Part shown: positions 33,657-41,287 of the stretch, piece by piece
How the letters are laid out: each line of letters starts with the position of its first letter
Numbering within the stretch: the first letter of the stretch is position 1
From: Winogradskyella sp. PG-2
GTDB lineage: Bacteria; Bacteroidota; Bacteroidia; Flavobacteriales; Flavobacteriaceae
Direction: 5' to 3'
Length of the DNA stretch: 64,000 nucleotides
Assembly (NCBI RefSeq): GCF_000828715.1
Contig: NZ_AP014583.1
Span: 3,594,001 to 3,658,000, forward strand
Notes under the pieces: model-generated
Told to the model about the DNA's origin: nothing
What the model saw: only the letters and a program-made list of their open reading frames with translations
The model's database searches: none
Translations under genes and position numbers: made by a program

Positions 33657-34316
33657 ATGAAAACTAATATTTATCTTATTTTAACTCTTGTAAGTCTTAT
33701 GTCATGCAAATCAGCAGTAAATAAAAAAACGCTCTGGATAAACAGTTCAAAAGTAGACTGCGTAGGCGTTGGGCCCATGAAATGTTTACAAGTTAAATTT
33801 AATGCTAGTGAAAACTGGAGCAACTTTTATGATGCTATTGAAGGTTTTGAATATCAACCAGGTTTCGTATATGAATTAGAAGTTCAAGTTGACACCTTAG
33901 ACAAAGCCAATTTACCGGCAGACAAATCAATATATGTTTACAAATTACTTAATGTTGTTTCAAAAAAACAAGATGCTAAATTACGCCTGAATGATATTTG
34001 GGTCGCTACACATATTGAAAACAAAGAACTATCACGCGTAGAACCAATGCCTCAAATAGAATTATCATTAAAAACAATGCAATTAATGGGTACAGATGGC
34101 TGTAATAATATTCGTGGATCTATAAAAACACTTACAGATGATGCGATCTCTTTTGGCCCTTTATTAGGTACAAAAAAGTTATGTCCTAATATGACGACGC
34201 CTAATGCATTTAATACAGCTTTTGAAGGTGTTACATCCTATAAACTAGACCAATTAGAACTTATGTTTTTTGATAACGCTAACAAAGAGGTGATACGATT
34301 TAAAAAAGTAGACTAA
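33657..34316 (+). CDS. Lipoprotein with DUF4377 and META domains
   Basis: The 219-residue protein has a lipobox (LVSLMSC). A DUF4377 domain (about 25-105; WINSSKVDCVGVGPMKCLQV, FYDAIEGFEYQPGFVYEL) is followed by a META/HslJ domain (about 110-219; LNDIWVATHIENKEL, LMGTDGCNNIRGSI, GTKKLCPNM). META proteins are envelope stress or heat-shock-associated. This is the third META domain in the accessory region, with those at 15.5 and 16.4 kb. Confidence 0.85.
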   Translation: MKTNIYLILTLVSLMSCKSAVNKKTLWINSSKVDCVGVGPMKCLQVKFNASENWSNFYDAIEGFEYQPGFVYELEVQVDTLDKANLPADKSIYVYKLLNVVSKKQDAKLRLNDIWVATHIENKELSRVEPMPQIELSLKTMQLMGTDGCNNIRGSIKTLTDDAISFGPLLGTKKLCPNMTTPNAFNTAFEGVTSYKLDQLELMFFDNANKEVIRFKKVD

Positions 34317-34334
34317 AAGGACACTTTTAGTAAG

Positions 34335-34365
34335 TTGCGTATATTTTATAAAACCATTATTTTTG
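34335..34365 (+). promoter_or_regulatory. Promoter for the porin-family gene
   Basis: TTG at 34335-34337 and TATTTTTG at 34358-34365, 20 bases apart, fit the Bacteroidota consensus. They would give the last gene of the run its own transcript. Confidence 0.55.
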
Positions 34366-34381
34366 AATAAACTACATCATT

Positions 34382-34924
34382 ATGAAAAGAATATTTATTA
34401 TTGTATTAGTATTTATGTCTTACGGAATGCACTCCCAAGGTATAGATTTTGGAATAAAAGCAGGGGTGAATTTTTCTACATTGAGCGATGCTGCTGCTTT
34501 TGATAATAAAGCTGGTTTTGTGGGAGGAATTTTTGCTGGTATAAATTTTAATGATAAATGGGGTATTAGAGCAGACGCCTTATATTCAAAACAAGGTGCC
34601 AAAATAACTGATGGAGACTTTGATTTAAGTTACCTCAATATCCCCGTTGTTATAAAACGTAGATTGTTTAGTAAACTACATCTTCAAGTGGGACCTCAAT
34701 TTGGCTTTCAACTTGATAAAAAAACCGTAATACCTGATGTCGATAGCATCGATACTAAAAAGTTTGATTTATCAGGAGTTGTTGGATTAGGCCTTGATGT
34801 GCCCCTGGGTTTACGATTAGAAGCGCGCTACGTATTTGGACTTTCTGATGTTTCAGATATTGTAGATTTTGACAATGGTAAAAACAGAGTATTTACAATA
34901 CTTCTAGGGTATTCGTTCTTATAG
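34382..34924 (+). CDS. Porin family (outer-membrane beta-barrel) protein
   Basis: The 180-residue protein has a signal peptide (VLVFMSYGMHSQG) and the eight-strand OMP_b-brl_2 layout: DFGIKAGVNFSTLSD, GFVGGIFAGINFNDKWG, RADALYSKQGAKI, LSYLNIPVVIKR, GVVGLGLDVPLGLRLEARY. It ends in an aromatic-rich strand (FTILLGYSFL). These small barrels are common in Bacteroidota and usually of unknown function. Own promoter upstream, strong terminator downstream. Confidence 0.88.
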   Translation: MKRIFIIVLVFMSYGMHSQGIDFGIKAGVNFSTLSDAAAFDNKAGFVGGIFAGINFNDKWGIRADALYSKQGAKITDGDFDLSYLNIPVVIKRRLFSKLHLQVGPQFGFQLDKKTVIPDVDSIDTKKFDLSGVVGLGLDVPLGLRLEARYVFGLSDVSDIVDFDNGKNRVFTILLGYSFL

Positions 34925-34962
34925 TTAAATATATTACATACTGTACGCACTAACCTTTAAAT

Positions 34963-35006
34963 AAACACCTAATCTTAGTTTCTAAACTAAGATTAGGTGT
35001 TTTTTT
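34963..35006. terminator. Strong intrinsic terminator ending the envelope gene run
   Basis: The arms AAACACCTAATCTTAG.. (34963-34981) and ..CTAAGATTAGGTGTTT (34984-35002) form a very long perfect stem with a tiny loop, followed by T7 at 35000-35006. Confidence 0.92.
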
Positions 35007-35234
35007 AAATTACAAATGATAGCACTAGTAAATATGTATTCCATATTTTTTTACTTTAAGCTATTCTCGGCTTTTACCAAGCCTCCAAACTTATTCCACA
35101 ATTGTATTACATTACAGATTCTAAAATGTCATAGACATGACTTTAAAGATTCAAGACAAACGCATCGGTTTTCTAAAGTTATCAATAGTCTAATCGAAGG
35201 TTATAATTTGCTAATGTTTCAAAAAAACGGCCTC

Positions 35235-35355
35235 GTATAACCGTCAGTTACGGTTTTAAAGTTACTGTTTTTCGATTAACCACTGACGCTCGTAATTCCG
35301 CGTGGATTTGGACGTAGTCGTATCCGCTGTAATTGCGGTTATACATTGTTGTAAG
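35235..35355. repeat. Structured intergenic element E
   Basis: The outer arms GTATAACCG (35235-35243) / CGGTTATAC (35336-35344) are a perfect 9-bp inverted repeat. An alternative pair, CGTCAGT (35242-35248) / ACTGACG (35282-35288), overlaps it. The right edge reads ATTGTTGTAAG, like elements A and C. No gene lies within. The rest of the 34925-35479 gap holds a terminator, a short ATT repeat and nothing else I can support. Confidence 0.6.
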
Positions 35356-35419
35356 TAGTGTTTTCTAGTTAAAAGAAAAACCAAATAATCCATGATTAAG
35401 TAGGAACACTTGACACCGT

Positions 35420-35437
35420 ATTATTATTATTATTATT
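35420..35437. repeat. ATT trinucleotide repeat, six units
   Basis: Six perfect ATT units occur between element E and the cyclase gene's end. It is non-coding and could vary in length between strains. Confidence 0.7.
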
Positions 35438-35479
35438 GAATTATAAATATGGATGAATGGATCAAATTATAGTTAATAC

Positions 35480-36580
35480 TTAATCATTATTTAGAGGGGT
35501 TACTAACTCTATTTCTTGTTGTTTCCCTTTTAGAGTAATATTACCAGCAGACTTAAATTCTGTATCTAGAAATTTTTGATCAATTTGTTTCATTAAATTA
35601 TTAGATATTAATATATCAGTGTTCATTTCGTTACAAAGTGATTGTATCCTAGAAGCCGTGTTTAAAACATCCCCAGAATACACAATTTCTCTTTTTACAA
35701 TTCCCATTTCACCAGTAATAACATAACCAAAATGCAAGCCAGCTTTAAACTGAGGTTGTGCGTTATATTTTTCATCGAAATAATTAGATTTATCTTTTAG
35801 TAGCGCTGTCATTTTATAAAAACAACTAATACAATGTGCTCTATTAATACCGTTCTGTGTCAACCAAGTAATCACAATTTCATCACCAACGTATTGATAA
35901 ATTTCTCCCTGAGCAGCTAATATTCCTGGAGTCGCTATACTAAAGGTGTCATTCAGAAAATTGAAGTAGCGCTCCTCACCAAGTTGTTCAGCAATAGTAG
36001 TAGACGACTTCAAATCCATAAACATGAAAATACGTTCTTCGCGTTTTGGTCTTAAGTATTTTCCTTTTAGAAAATTGACGAAGGTAATAGGGCCAAACTT
36101 ATCTCTGATAAATAAGAATAAAATGGTCATAAAAGTAATAACAAGCCAATAGATATAGTTAGTCAAAAAAACCAGATTAAATCCTTCTTTAAATTTAAGC
36201 GCAAGGACCTCTACATCCATGGTTTGATTTGTGTTACTCAGCTTAATCATTCCTTGTTCTAAAGTGAATAAAATAAAAAACATCAAGGAGTAAAATACCA
36301 TAATTAAAAACATGGCTTTGAAGTAAGCCATTCTTCTCAGCCAACGCTCCCAAAGAAATACTAAACTGACTCCAACAAATAAACCTGCAACAATTATAAT
36401 AAGAATACTCGATACTATCCCTTCATTAAATTCTATAGAATCCTTATTGCTGGCATAGGTTTCAAAAAATCTAAATAATCGTATTAAAGTCCAGATTAAG
36501 GTTATCCATAAAACGGTTATTATTTTTCCTTTAATGCTATAATGAGAAATTTTTTGTCTTAGGCTTGCGAATATATTCAT
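35480..36580 (-). CDS. Membrane-bound class III adenylate/guanylate cyclase
   Basis: The 366-residue protein has four N-terminal transmembrane helices (about 19-37, 50-73, 88-110, 133-157). A class III cyclase domain (about 180-350) follows: FMFMDLKSSTTIAEQLG (first metal Asp), YQYVGDEIVITW (second metal Asp) and HFGYVITGEMGIVKREIVYS with GDVLNTASRIQ (transition-state Asn/Arg). Both metal aspartates and the Asn-Arg pair are present, so it should be active, making cAMP or cGMP. No receiver or HAMP domain is seen. It stands alone. Confidence 0.9.
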   Translation of the reverse strand: MNIFASLRQKISHYSIKGKIITVLWITLIWTLIRLFRFFETYASNKDSIEFNEGIVSSILIIIVAGLFVGVSLVFLWERWLRRMAYFKAMFLIMVFYSLMFFILFTLEQGMIKLSNTNQTMDVEVLALKFKEGFNLVFLTNYIYWLVITFMTILFLFIRDKFGPITFVNFLKGKYLRPKREERIFMFMDLKSSTTIAEQLGEERYFNFLNDTFSIATPGILAAQGEIYQYVGDEIVITWLTQNGINRAHCISCFYKMTALLKDKSNYFDEKYNAQPQFKAGLHFGYVITGEMGIVKREIVYSGDVLNTASRIQSLCNEMNTDILISNNLMKQIDQKFLDTEFKSAGNITLKGKQQEIELVTPLNND

Positions 36581-36849
36581 GGATGATTTTTATTGATTTG
36601 TTATGTCCATTTATTACATTAATGAAAGTCAATGTTATTTTAATTACTAGTTTTCTGCGAAAACAAATACCTAAAACAAATAATAAGATGATTAAATACC
36701 TGTAAATTAATTCACATTACTTACAACACTTAGATATGGTCAGTTGATATTGACTATATTGTTTGTTAAGCGAAGTTAGCTTTTCAAAAATTAATATTCA
36801 ACTAACAATTTGAAATTAAATAAGTTATTTATTAAAAATAGTTGACAAG

Positions 36850-37527
36850 CTATAATTCTATACTTTCGCCAATTTCTAATAACATCAAATCCTTGTCCTT
36901 TTCAAAGAATTTGTGCTTGGCTTCTTTATGGTCAATTTCTATATAACCAAACGTATCAAAATGATAACCTAAGATCTTATCACACACTACAAAATCACTA
37001 GCCAAGATGGCATCATTGATTCCCATTGTAAAGTTATCTCCTATTGGTAAAATTGCTAAATCAAGTTTGGTTTGTAATGGGATGAGTTTCATATCCATTG
37101 TTAATGCTGTATCCCCAGCTATGTAGATATTTTTATGTTCACCTTCAATAATAAAACCACCTGGTTGTCCACCATACTTGCCATCCGGGAAGGACGAAGT
37201 ATGTATAGCATTAACGTATTTGAGTTTACCAAAATCAAAATCCCAAGAGCCACCATGATTCATAGGATGACCTTCTAATCCTAAAGTTTGATAATGCACA
37301 ACGATTTCGTAATTTGATACAATTACAGCTCCTGTGCGTTTCGCAATAGTTTCCACATCTAATGTATGATCTTGATGTGCATGAGTTACGAGAATATAAT
37401 CTGCTTTTATATTTTCTATATTTATAGCTGATGCTTTTTCGTTTCCAGAAATAAAAGGATCAACAAGGATATGAATGTCTTTTATTTGAATACCTAAACA
37501 GGCATGACCGTAGAATGTAATTTTCAT
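36850..37527 (-). CDS. UPF0173-type metal-dependent hydrolase (MBL fold)
   Basis: The 225-residue metallo-beta-lactamase-fold protein has VDPFISGNE, the metal motif VTHAHQDHTLD (HxHxDH), later AIHTSSFPDG, IAGDTALTMDM and a C-terminal ILGYHFDTFGY. UPF0173 proteins have no firmly known substrate. It lies just upstream of menA on the same strand, an order I know from other flavobacteria. Confidence 0.9.
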   Translation of the reverse strand: MKITFYGHACLGIQIKDIHILVDPFISGNEKASAINIENIKADYILVTHAHQDHTLDVETIAKRTGAVIVSNYEIVVHYQTLGLEGHPMNHGGSWDFDFGKLKYVNAIHTSSFPDGKYGGQPGGFIIEGEHKNIYIAGDTALTMDMKLIPLQTKLDLAILPIGDNFTMGINDAILASDFVVCDKILGYHFDTFGYIEIDHKEAKHKFFEKDKDLMLLEIGESIEL

Positions 37528-37566
37528 CTATTATATTAAAATTAAGGAATGAAATTCTCCTTAAAT

Positions 37567-38472
37567 TTAATGTAAAATATATCCAACTCCTAAAAGCAAA
37601 GCGAATAAGAAAGTTGATAACGCTAAAACTTTTAGCTGATTATCAAAATCACTAGGCTCTTTTGCTGCCTTTATTTTCTTAACATGTATTATAAGAGGTA
37701 TAAAAGCGATTGCATATAAGAAATTATAAGGCTCCACATAGTATAGAAGAGAGAATAAGACGATCATTGTCATGGCACCAATAATTAAAAAATAATGATA
37801 CTTTTTAGCACGATCTAATCCTAATTTTACGACTAAAGTTATTTTTCCTGCATTAGAATCTGAATTAATATCTCTCATATTATTGAGGTTTAATACTCCT
37901 ACACTTAAAAAGCCTAAGGCTATTGCAGGTAATACAACTATATGATCTATTCTGTGCATGTAAAGTAAGTAACTACCAATAGTACTTACTAATCCAAAAA
38001 ATATAAAAACAAAAACGTCACCTAAAGCTCTATAGCCATAAGGCGAGTCACCCATTGTATAATTTAGAGCAGCATAAACCGACAAGCCACCAAGAAAAAC
38101 AAAGAGTAATAGAAATAGAAAATTAGTTGGTCCAAAGGCAGCCCATATAAGAGCTAAGGTTAATAAAATAACCACGATTATATTAAACTTTATAGCGTCA
38201 AGCATTTCTGTTGGTGAAATCTCACCGCTTTGAATAGCTCGCTCTGGTCCCACACGTTCTTCATTATCAGTTCCTCTAACACCATCTCCATAGTCATTAG
38301 CAAGGTTAGAAAGTACTTGCAAACTCATCGTAGTTAATATAGCAAGTATTAAAACCCACCAACTAAATTGACCATTAAAATAAGAGAAACAAGTTCCTAG
38401 AATAATTCCAGAAACTGAAAGTGGCAATGTTCTTAAGCGCATGGCTGAAAGCCATGGTTTAATTTTTTTCAT
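37567..38472 (-). CDS. menA: 1,4-Dihydroxy-2-naphthoate polyprenyltransferase (MenA)
   Basis: The 301-residue UbiA-family membrane protein has eight to nine helices. The prenyl-diphosphate site is NLANDYGDGVRGTDNEERVG (NDxxD-type) and the second Asp-rich loop is NNMRDINSDSNAGK. It attaches the isoprenoid tail to DHNA with loss of CO2, giving demethylmenaquinone. It lies 16 bases downstream of menB. Confidence 0.93.
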   Translation of the reverse strand: MKKIKPWLSAMRLRTLPLSVSGIILGTCFSYFNGQFSWWVLILAILTTMSLQVLSNLANDYGDGVRGTDNEERVGPERAIQSGEISPTEMLDAIKFNIIVVILLTLALIWAAFGPTNFLFLLLFVFLGGLSVYAALNYTMGDSPYGYRALGDVFVFIFFGLVSTIGSYLLYMHRIDHIVVLPAIALGFLSVGVLNLNNMRDINSDSNAGKITLVVKLGLDRAKKYHYFLIIGAMTMIVLFSLLYYVEPYNFLYAIAFIPLIIHVKKIKAAKEPSDFDNQLKVLALSTFLFALLLGVGYILH

Positions 38473-38488
38473 TCAAAAGTAGTTTAGA

Positions 38489-39337
38489 TTAAGGTATCCA
38501 TTTCTTCGGAAAGTTAGGTTTCCTCTTTTCTAAAAAGGCATCTCTACCTTCTTTTGCTTCATCTGTCATATATGCTAATCGTGTAGCTTCACCAGCAAAA
38601 ACTTGCTGACCAACCATACCATCATCGGTAAGATTCATGGCAAATTTCAACATTTTTATTGATGTTGGTGATTTTGCTAATATTTCTTGAGCCCATTCAT
38701 AAGCTTTATCTTCCAATTCAGCATGAGGAATTACGGCATTAACCATTCCCATATCATAAGCTTCTTGAGCAGAATAGTTTCTCCCTAAAAAGAAGATCTC
38801 TCTAGCTTTCTTTTGACCGACCATTTTTGCTAAGTAAGCAGAACCATAACCTCCATCAAAACTTGTGACATCTGCATCAGTTTGCTTAAAAATAGCATGT
38901 TCTTTACTGGCCAAGGTTAAATCACAAACCACATGCAAACTATGACCACCTCCAACTGCCCATCCTGGAACTACAGCAATAACAGCTTTAGGCATAAAAC
39001 GAATTAAACGTTGAACTTCTAATATATTTAAGCGATGGTAACCATCTTCACCAACGTAACCTTGATGTCCTCTTGCTTTTTGGTCTCCACCTGAACAAAA
39101 ACTCCAAATACCATCTTTAGAAGATGGACCTTCAGCGCTTAATAGTACAACTCCAATGTTTACATCCTCATTTGCATCATAAAATGCATCATAAAGCTCC
39201 GAAGTGGTTTTTGGGCGAAAGGCGTTTCGTACATCTGGTCGATTAAAGGCTATTCTTGCAACGCCATTGCATTTAGAATATGTTATATCTTCATAAGATT
39301 TGGCAACAATCCAATCTATATGGTTCATTTTTTTCAA
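38489..39337 (-). CDS. menB: 1,4-Dihydroxy-2-naphthoyl-CoA synthase (MenB)
   Basis: The 282-residue crotonase-family enzyme closes the second ring of the naphthoquinone. It has the CoA-binding and oxyanion features FNRPDVRNAFRPKT, FCSGGDQKARG, VPGWAVGGGHSLHVVCDLT, TSFDGGYGSAYLAKMVGQKK and the MenB-type ending. ATG 39328 (MNHIDWIVAK) is an alternative start three codons in. It leads a menB-menA unit and is divergent from the gene at 39445. Confidence 0.94.
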   Translation of the reverse strand: MKKMNHIDWIVAKSYEDITYSKCNGVARIAFNRPDVRNAFRPKTTSELYDAFYDANEDVNIGVVLLSAEGPSSKDGIWSFCSGGDQKARGHQGYVGEDGYHRLNILEVQRLIRFMPKAVIAVVPGWAVGGGHSLHVVCDLTLASKEHAIFKQTDADVTSFDGGYGSAYLAKMVGQKKAREIFFLGRNYSAQEAYDMGMVNAVIPHAELEDKAYEWAQEILAKSPTSIKMLKFAMNLTDDGMVGQQVFAGEATRLAYMTDEAKEGRDAFLEKRKPNFPKKWIP

Positions 39338-39400
39338 TATTTAGAAGGCAAAAATAAGGAATTAATAATAATGTACTATGATCATTTTTTTATTAGTTTT

Positions 39401-39424
39401 TATTATGCATACATAATATATTTG
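39401..39424 (+). promoter_or_regulatory. Palindromic operator overlapping a promoter -7 box
   Basis: TATTATG-CATA-CATAATA (39401-39418) is an inverted repeat with 7-base arms and a 4-base spacer. Its right end runs into TATATTTG (39417-39424), a perfect TANNTTTG -7 box for the gene at 39445. The same 7-base arms with a 4-base spacer occur at 54908-54925. The spacing fits a dimeric MarR-type repressor. Confidence 0.6.
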
Positions 39425-39444
39425 CATCCGTTTTTATAATTAAA

Positions 39445-39852
39445 ATGATTAATAGCTCTTATCTTAATAGCAGAGACTATACACTCCTTAATGTAAAATT
39501 AGGGAGTGTATATCTTTTTGAAAATTACATTGTTACTGAATTTAAAGAAGGGGTAGATATAAATTTTGAAAACTTTAAAGAAGTCGCTGAAATTATAAAT
39601 AGACAATTCTCAAATAGACCATTTGGCTTTATTGCAAACCGGCTAAACTCATATTCTATTGATCTTACAGATGCAAAAAAATTTAATACACATTTCCCAA
39701 ATTTAAAAGCGTATGCAATTGTTGTTTATAATGCTTTAACACAGCGTGTTTTTGAAATAGAAAACCACTTTTTCGAATTTAATAGAGCAGCTTTTAAAGA
39801 TATAGAAAATGCAACAGAATGGGTTGAAGAAACTCTTCTAACTAGTTCTTAG
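39445..39852 (+). CDS. Hypothetical protein, STAS/SpoIIAA-like size
   Basis: The 135-residue soluble protein includes YTLLNVKLGSVYLFENY, FENFKEVAEIINRQF, PFGFIANRLNSYSIDL and ATEWVEETLL. Small proteins like this are common in Flavobacteriaceae and have an alpha/beta layout resembling SpoIIAA-like (STAS) domains, but I cannot confirm the family. It has its own promoter overlapped by a palindromic operator and is divergent from menB. Confidence 0.7.
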   Translation: MINSSYLNSRDYTLLNVKLGSVYLFENYIVTEFKEGVDINFENFKEVAEIINRQFSNRPFGFIANRLNSYSIDLTDAKKFNTHFPNLKAYAIVVYNALTQRVFEIENHFFEFNRAAFKDIENATEWVEETLLTSS

Positions 39853-39918
39853 AAGATATAACAATACACACTTAAATTTTACTCAATATTTAAAAAAGTA
39901 AAAGTAAACAATACAACA

Positions 39919-40755
39919 TCATTGAACTAAACTAATACCCTTATTAGCTTCAATTGTAATTTGTCGCTCTTTATAAAGTGAACCAATAGCTTTTTTGAAA
40001 CTCTTCTTACTCATTTGAAGCATATCTTTTATCTCTTCTGGATTAGATTTGTCATGTAATGGTAAAAAGCCCCCATTATCATGTAGCTCATTTAATATAT
40101 GCTCTGCATTAGGTTCTATGTTTCTATAACCAATTTGATTTAAAGAAATATCTAGTTTGTTATCGTGACGGACTTTTTTAACAAGGCCTTTTAGTCGGTC
40201 ACCTACACTAATATCTTTGTATATATCATCTTTAAAAACTAGGCCTAAATGTGTTTTGTTAACAATAACATTCATTCCTAATTCTGATGGATGTGACACA
40301 ATTAAATCAACCTCATCAAATTGCGCAACAGTCAATTCTTTATTATCTAAAAAACGATTCGTTTTACTAGAAGCCACTAAACGTTCAGATTCGTCATCTA
40401 AGTAACAATGTACTAAATACCAACCTCCAGATTTCATCTTAAAAGCTTGTTCCTTAAAAGGGCAAAACAATTCCTTTACCAAACCCCAATCTAAAAAAGC
40501 ACCAAAGTTGGTAACTTGATTACAGCGTAATAAAGCAAACTCCCCATTTTTAATATAAGGTTTATCTGTAGTTGCGACTGGTCGTTCTTCATTATCTAAA
40601 TAGACAAATACTTCAATCTTTTCACCTATCTCAAATACTTCAGGTACATAACGATTGGGTAATAAAACTTCATTATCATTTCCATCACCTAAAAATAGAC
40701 CTGGTTCTGTATCTCTTAAAATTTCGAGTATATTGTATTCACCTATATGTATCAT
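39919..40755 (-). CDS. CvfB-like S1 RNA-binding protein
   Basis: The 278-residue protein has CvfB-like organisation. S1-type OB folds start near residue 5 (GEYNILEILRDTEPGLFLGD), 70 (YIKNGEFALLRCNQVTNFGAF) and 150-215 (NVIVNKTHLGLVFKDDIY, GDRLKGLVKKVRHDNKLDIS). A C-terminal winged helix follows (MLQMSKKSFKKAIGSLY). Relatives bind RNA and affect virulence-gene expression in Gram-positives; in Bacteroidota the role is unknown. A -7 box lies 5 bases before the start, suggesting a leaderless mRNA. Confidence 0.88.
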   Translation of the reverse strand: MIHIGEYNILEILRDTEPGLFLGDGNDNEVLLPNRYVPEVFEIGEKIEVFVYLDNEERPVATTDKPYIKNGEFALLRCNQVTNFGAFLDWGLVKELFCPFKEQAFKMKSGGWYLVHCYLDDESERLVASSKTNRFLDNKELTVAQFDEVDLIVSHPSELGMNVIVNKTHLGLVFKDDIYKDISVGDRLKGLVKKVRHDNKLDISLNQIGYRNIEPNAEHILNELHDNGGFLPLHDKSNPEEIKDMLQMSKKSFKKAIGSLYKERQITIEANKGISLVQ

Positions 40756-40759
40756 GCTG

Positions 40760-40767
40760 CAAAGGTA
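40760..40767 (-). promoter_or_regulatory. TACCTTTG -7 box directly before the cvfB-like gene
   Basis: TACCTTTG ends 4 bases before the ATG at 40755, so transcription would start at or next to the start codon. The -33 box is weak (T-rich). Confidence 0.45.
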
Positions 40768-40782
40768 TTCATATTAGTACAA

Positions 40783-40815
40783 AGAAAAAGCGCTATAATT
40801 ATTTAATTATAACGC
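40783..40815 (-). terminator. Intrinsic terminator after the DUF2853 gene
   Basis: On the minus strand GCG-TTATAATT..AATTATA-GCGC forms a stem (40790-40815) with one bulge, followed by CTTTTTCTTT. It separates the DUF2853 gene from the cvfB-like gene. Confidence 0.7.
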
Positions 40816-40842
40816 CTTAATATTTTTAAAAGAGTCTATTTA

Positions 40843-41181
40843 CTAGTAAACAGATGCTTTGTTAAAATGTGTACATAATAAGTAATATACAACAGCTCTA
40901 TACTTATTTCTGTTAGATTGTCCATAAGTATCCATTACTGAAGCAATAGCACTATCTAATTCAGGACCATCTTTTAATCCTAATTTTTTGATTAAGTAAT
41001 TGTTCTTTACCGTAGCTAATTCTTTATCATCAGAACCAGAAACTGTAGATGAATCTGCATTATAAATTGAAGGACCTAAGCCAACTGTTACTTTAGTTAA
41101 TAAATCCATATCAGCATTTACGCCGCACTTGTCTTTTAAATCAGCCGCATACTTTGCGATTAAGTCATCTCTTTTACTCAT
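40843..41181 (-). CDS. DUF2853 family protein
   Basis: The 112-residue soluble helical protein reads MSKRDDLIAKYAADLKDKCG, LLTKVTVGLGPSIYNADS, LIKKLGLKDGPELDSAI and YRAVVYYLLCTHFNK. That is the whole DUF2853 domain, a compact helical fold known from structure but without function. It has its own terminator downstream. Confidence 0.9.
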   Translation of the reverse strand: MSKRDDLIAKYAADLKDKCGVNADMDLLTKVTVGLGPSIYNADSSTVSGSDDKELATVKNNYLIKKLGLKDGPELDSAIASVMDTYGQSNRNKYRAVVYYLLCTHFNKASVY

Positions 41182-41287
41182 TTTGTTATTTGTTTTAGGT
41201 TAAATAAAATTAGTCTTACTAAAGGTAAGTATTTTTTAGACACACAAAAAGTGGAGAAGTCACTTCTAATAATTTTTAACGCTAATT

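Noticed and set aside
35016..35240. 74-codon plus-strand frame after the terminator
   Set aside because: It has no family features, begins directly after a strong terminator and ends inside element E.
35420..35437. ATT repeat as a phase-variation tract
   Set aside because: It lies in a non-coding gap downstream of both neighbours, so length changes would not alter a gene or a promoter.
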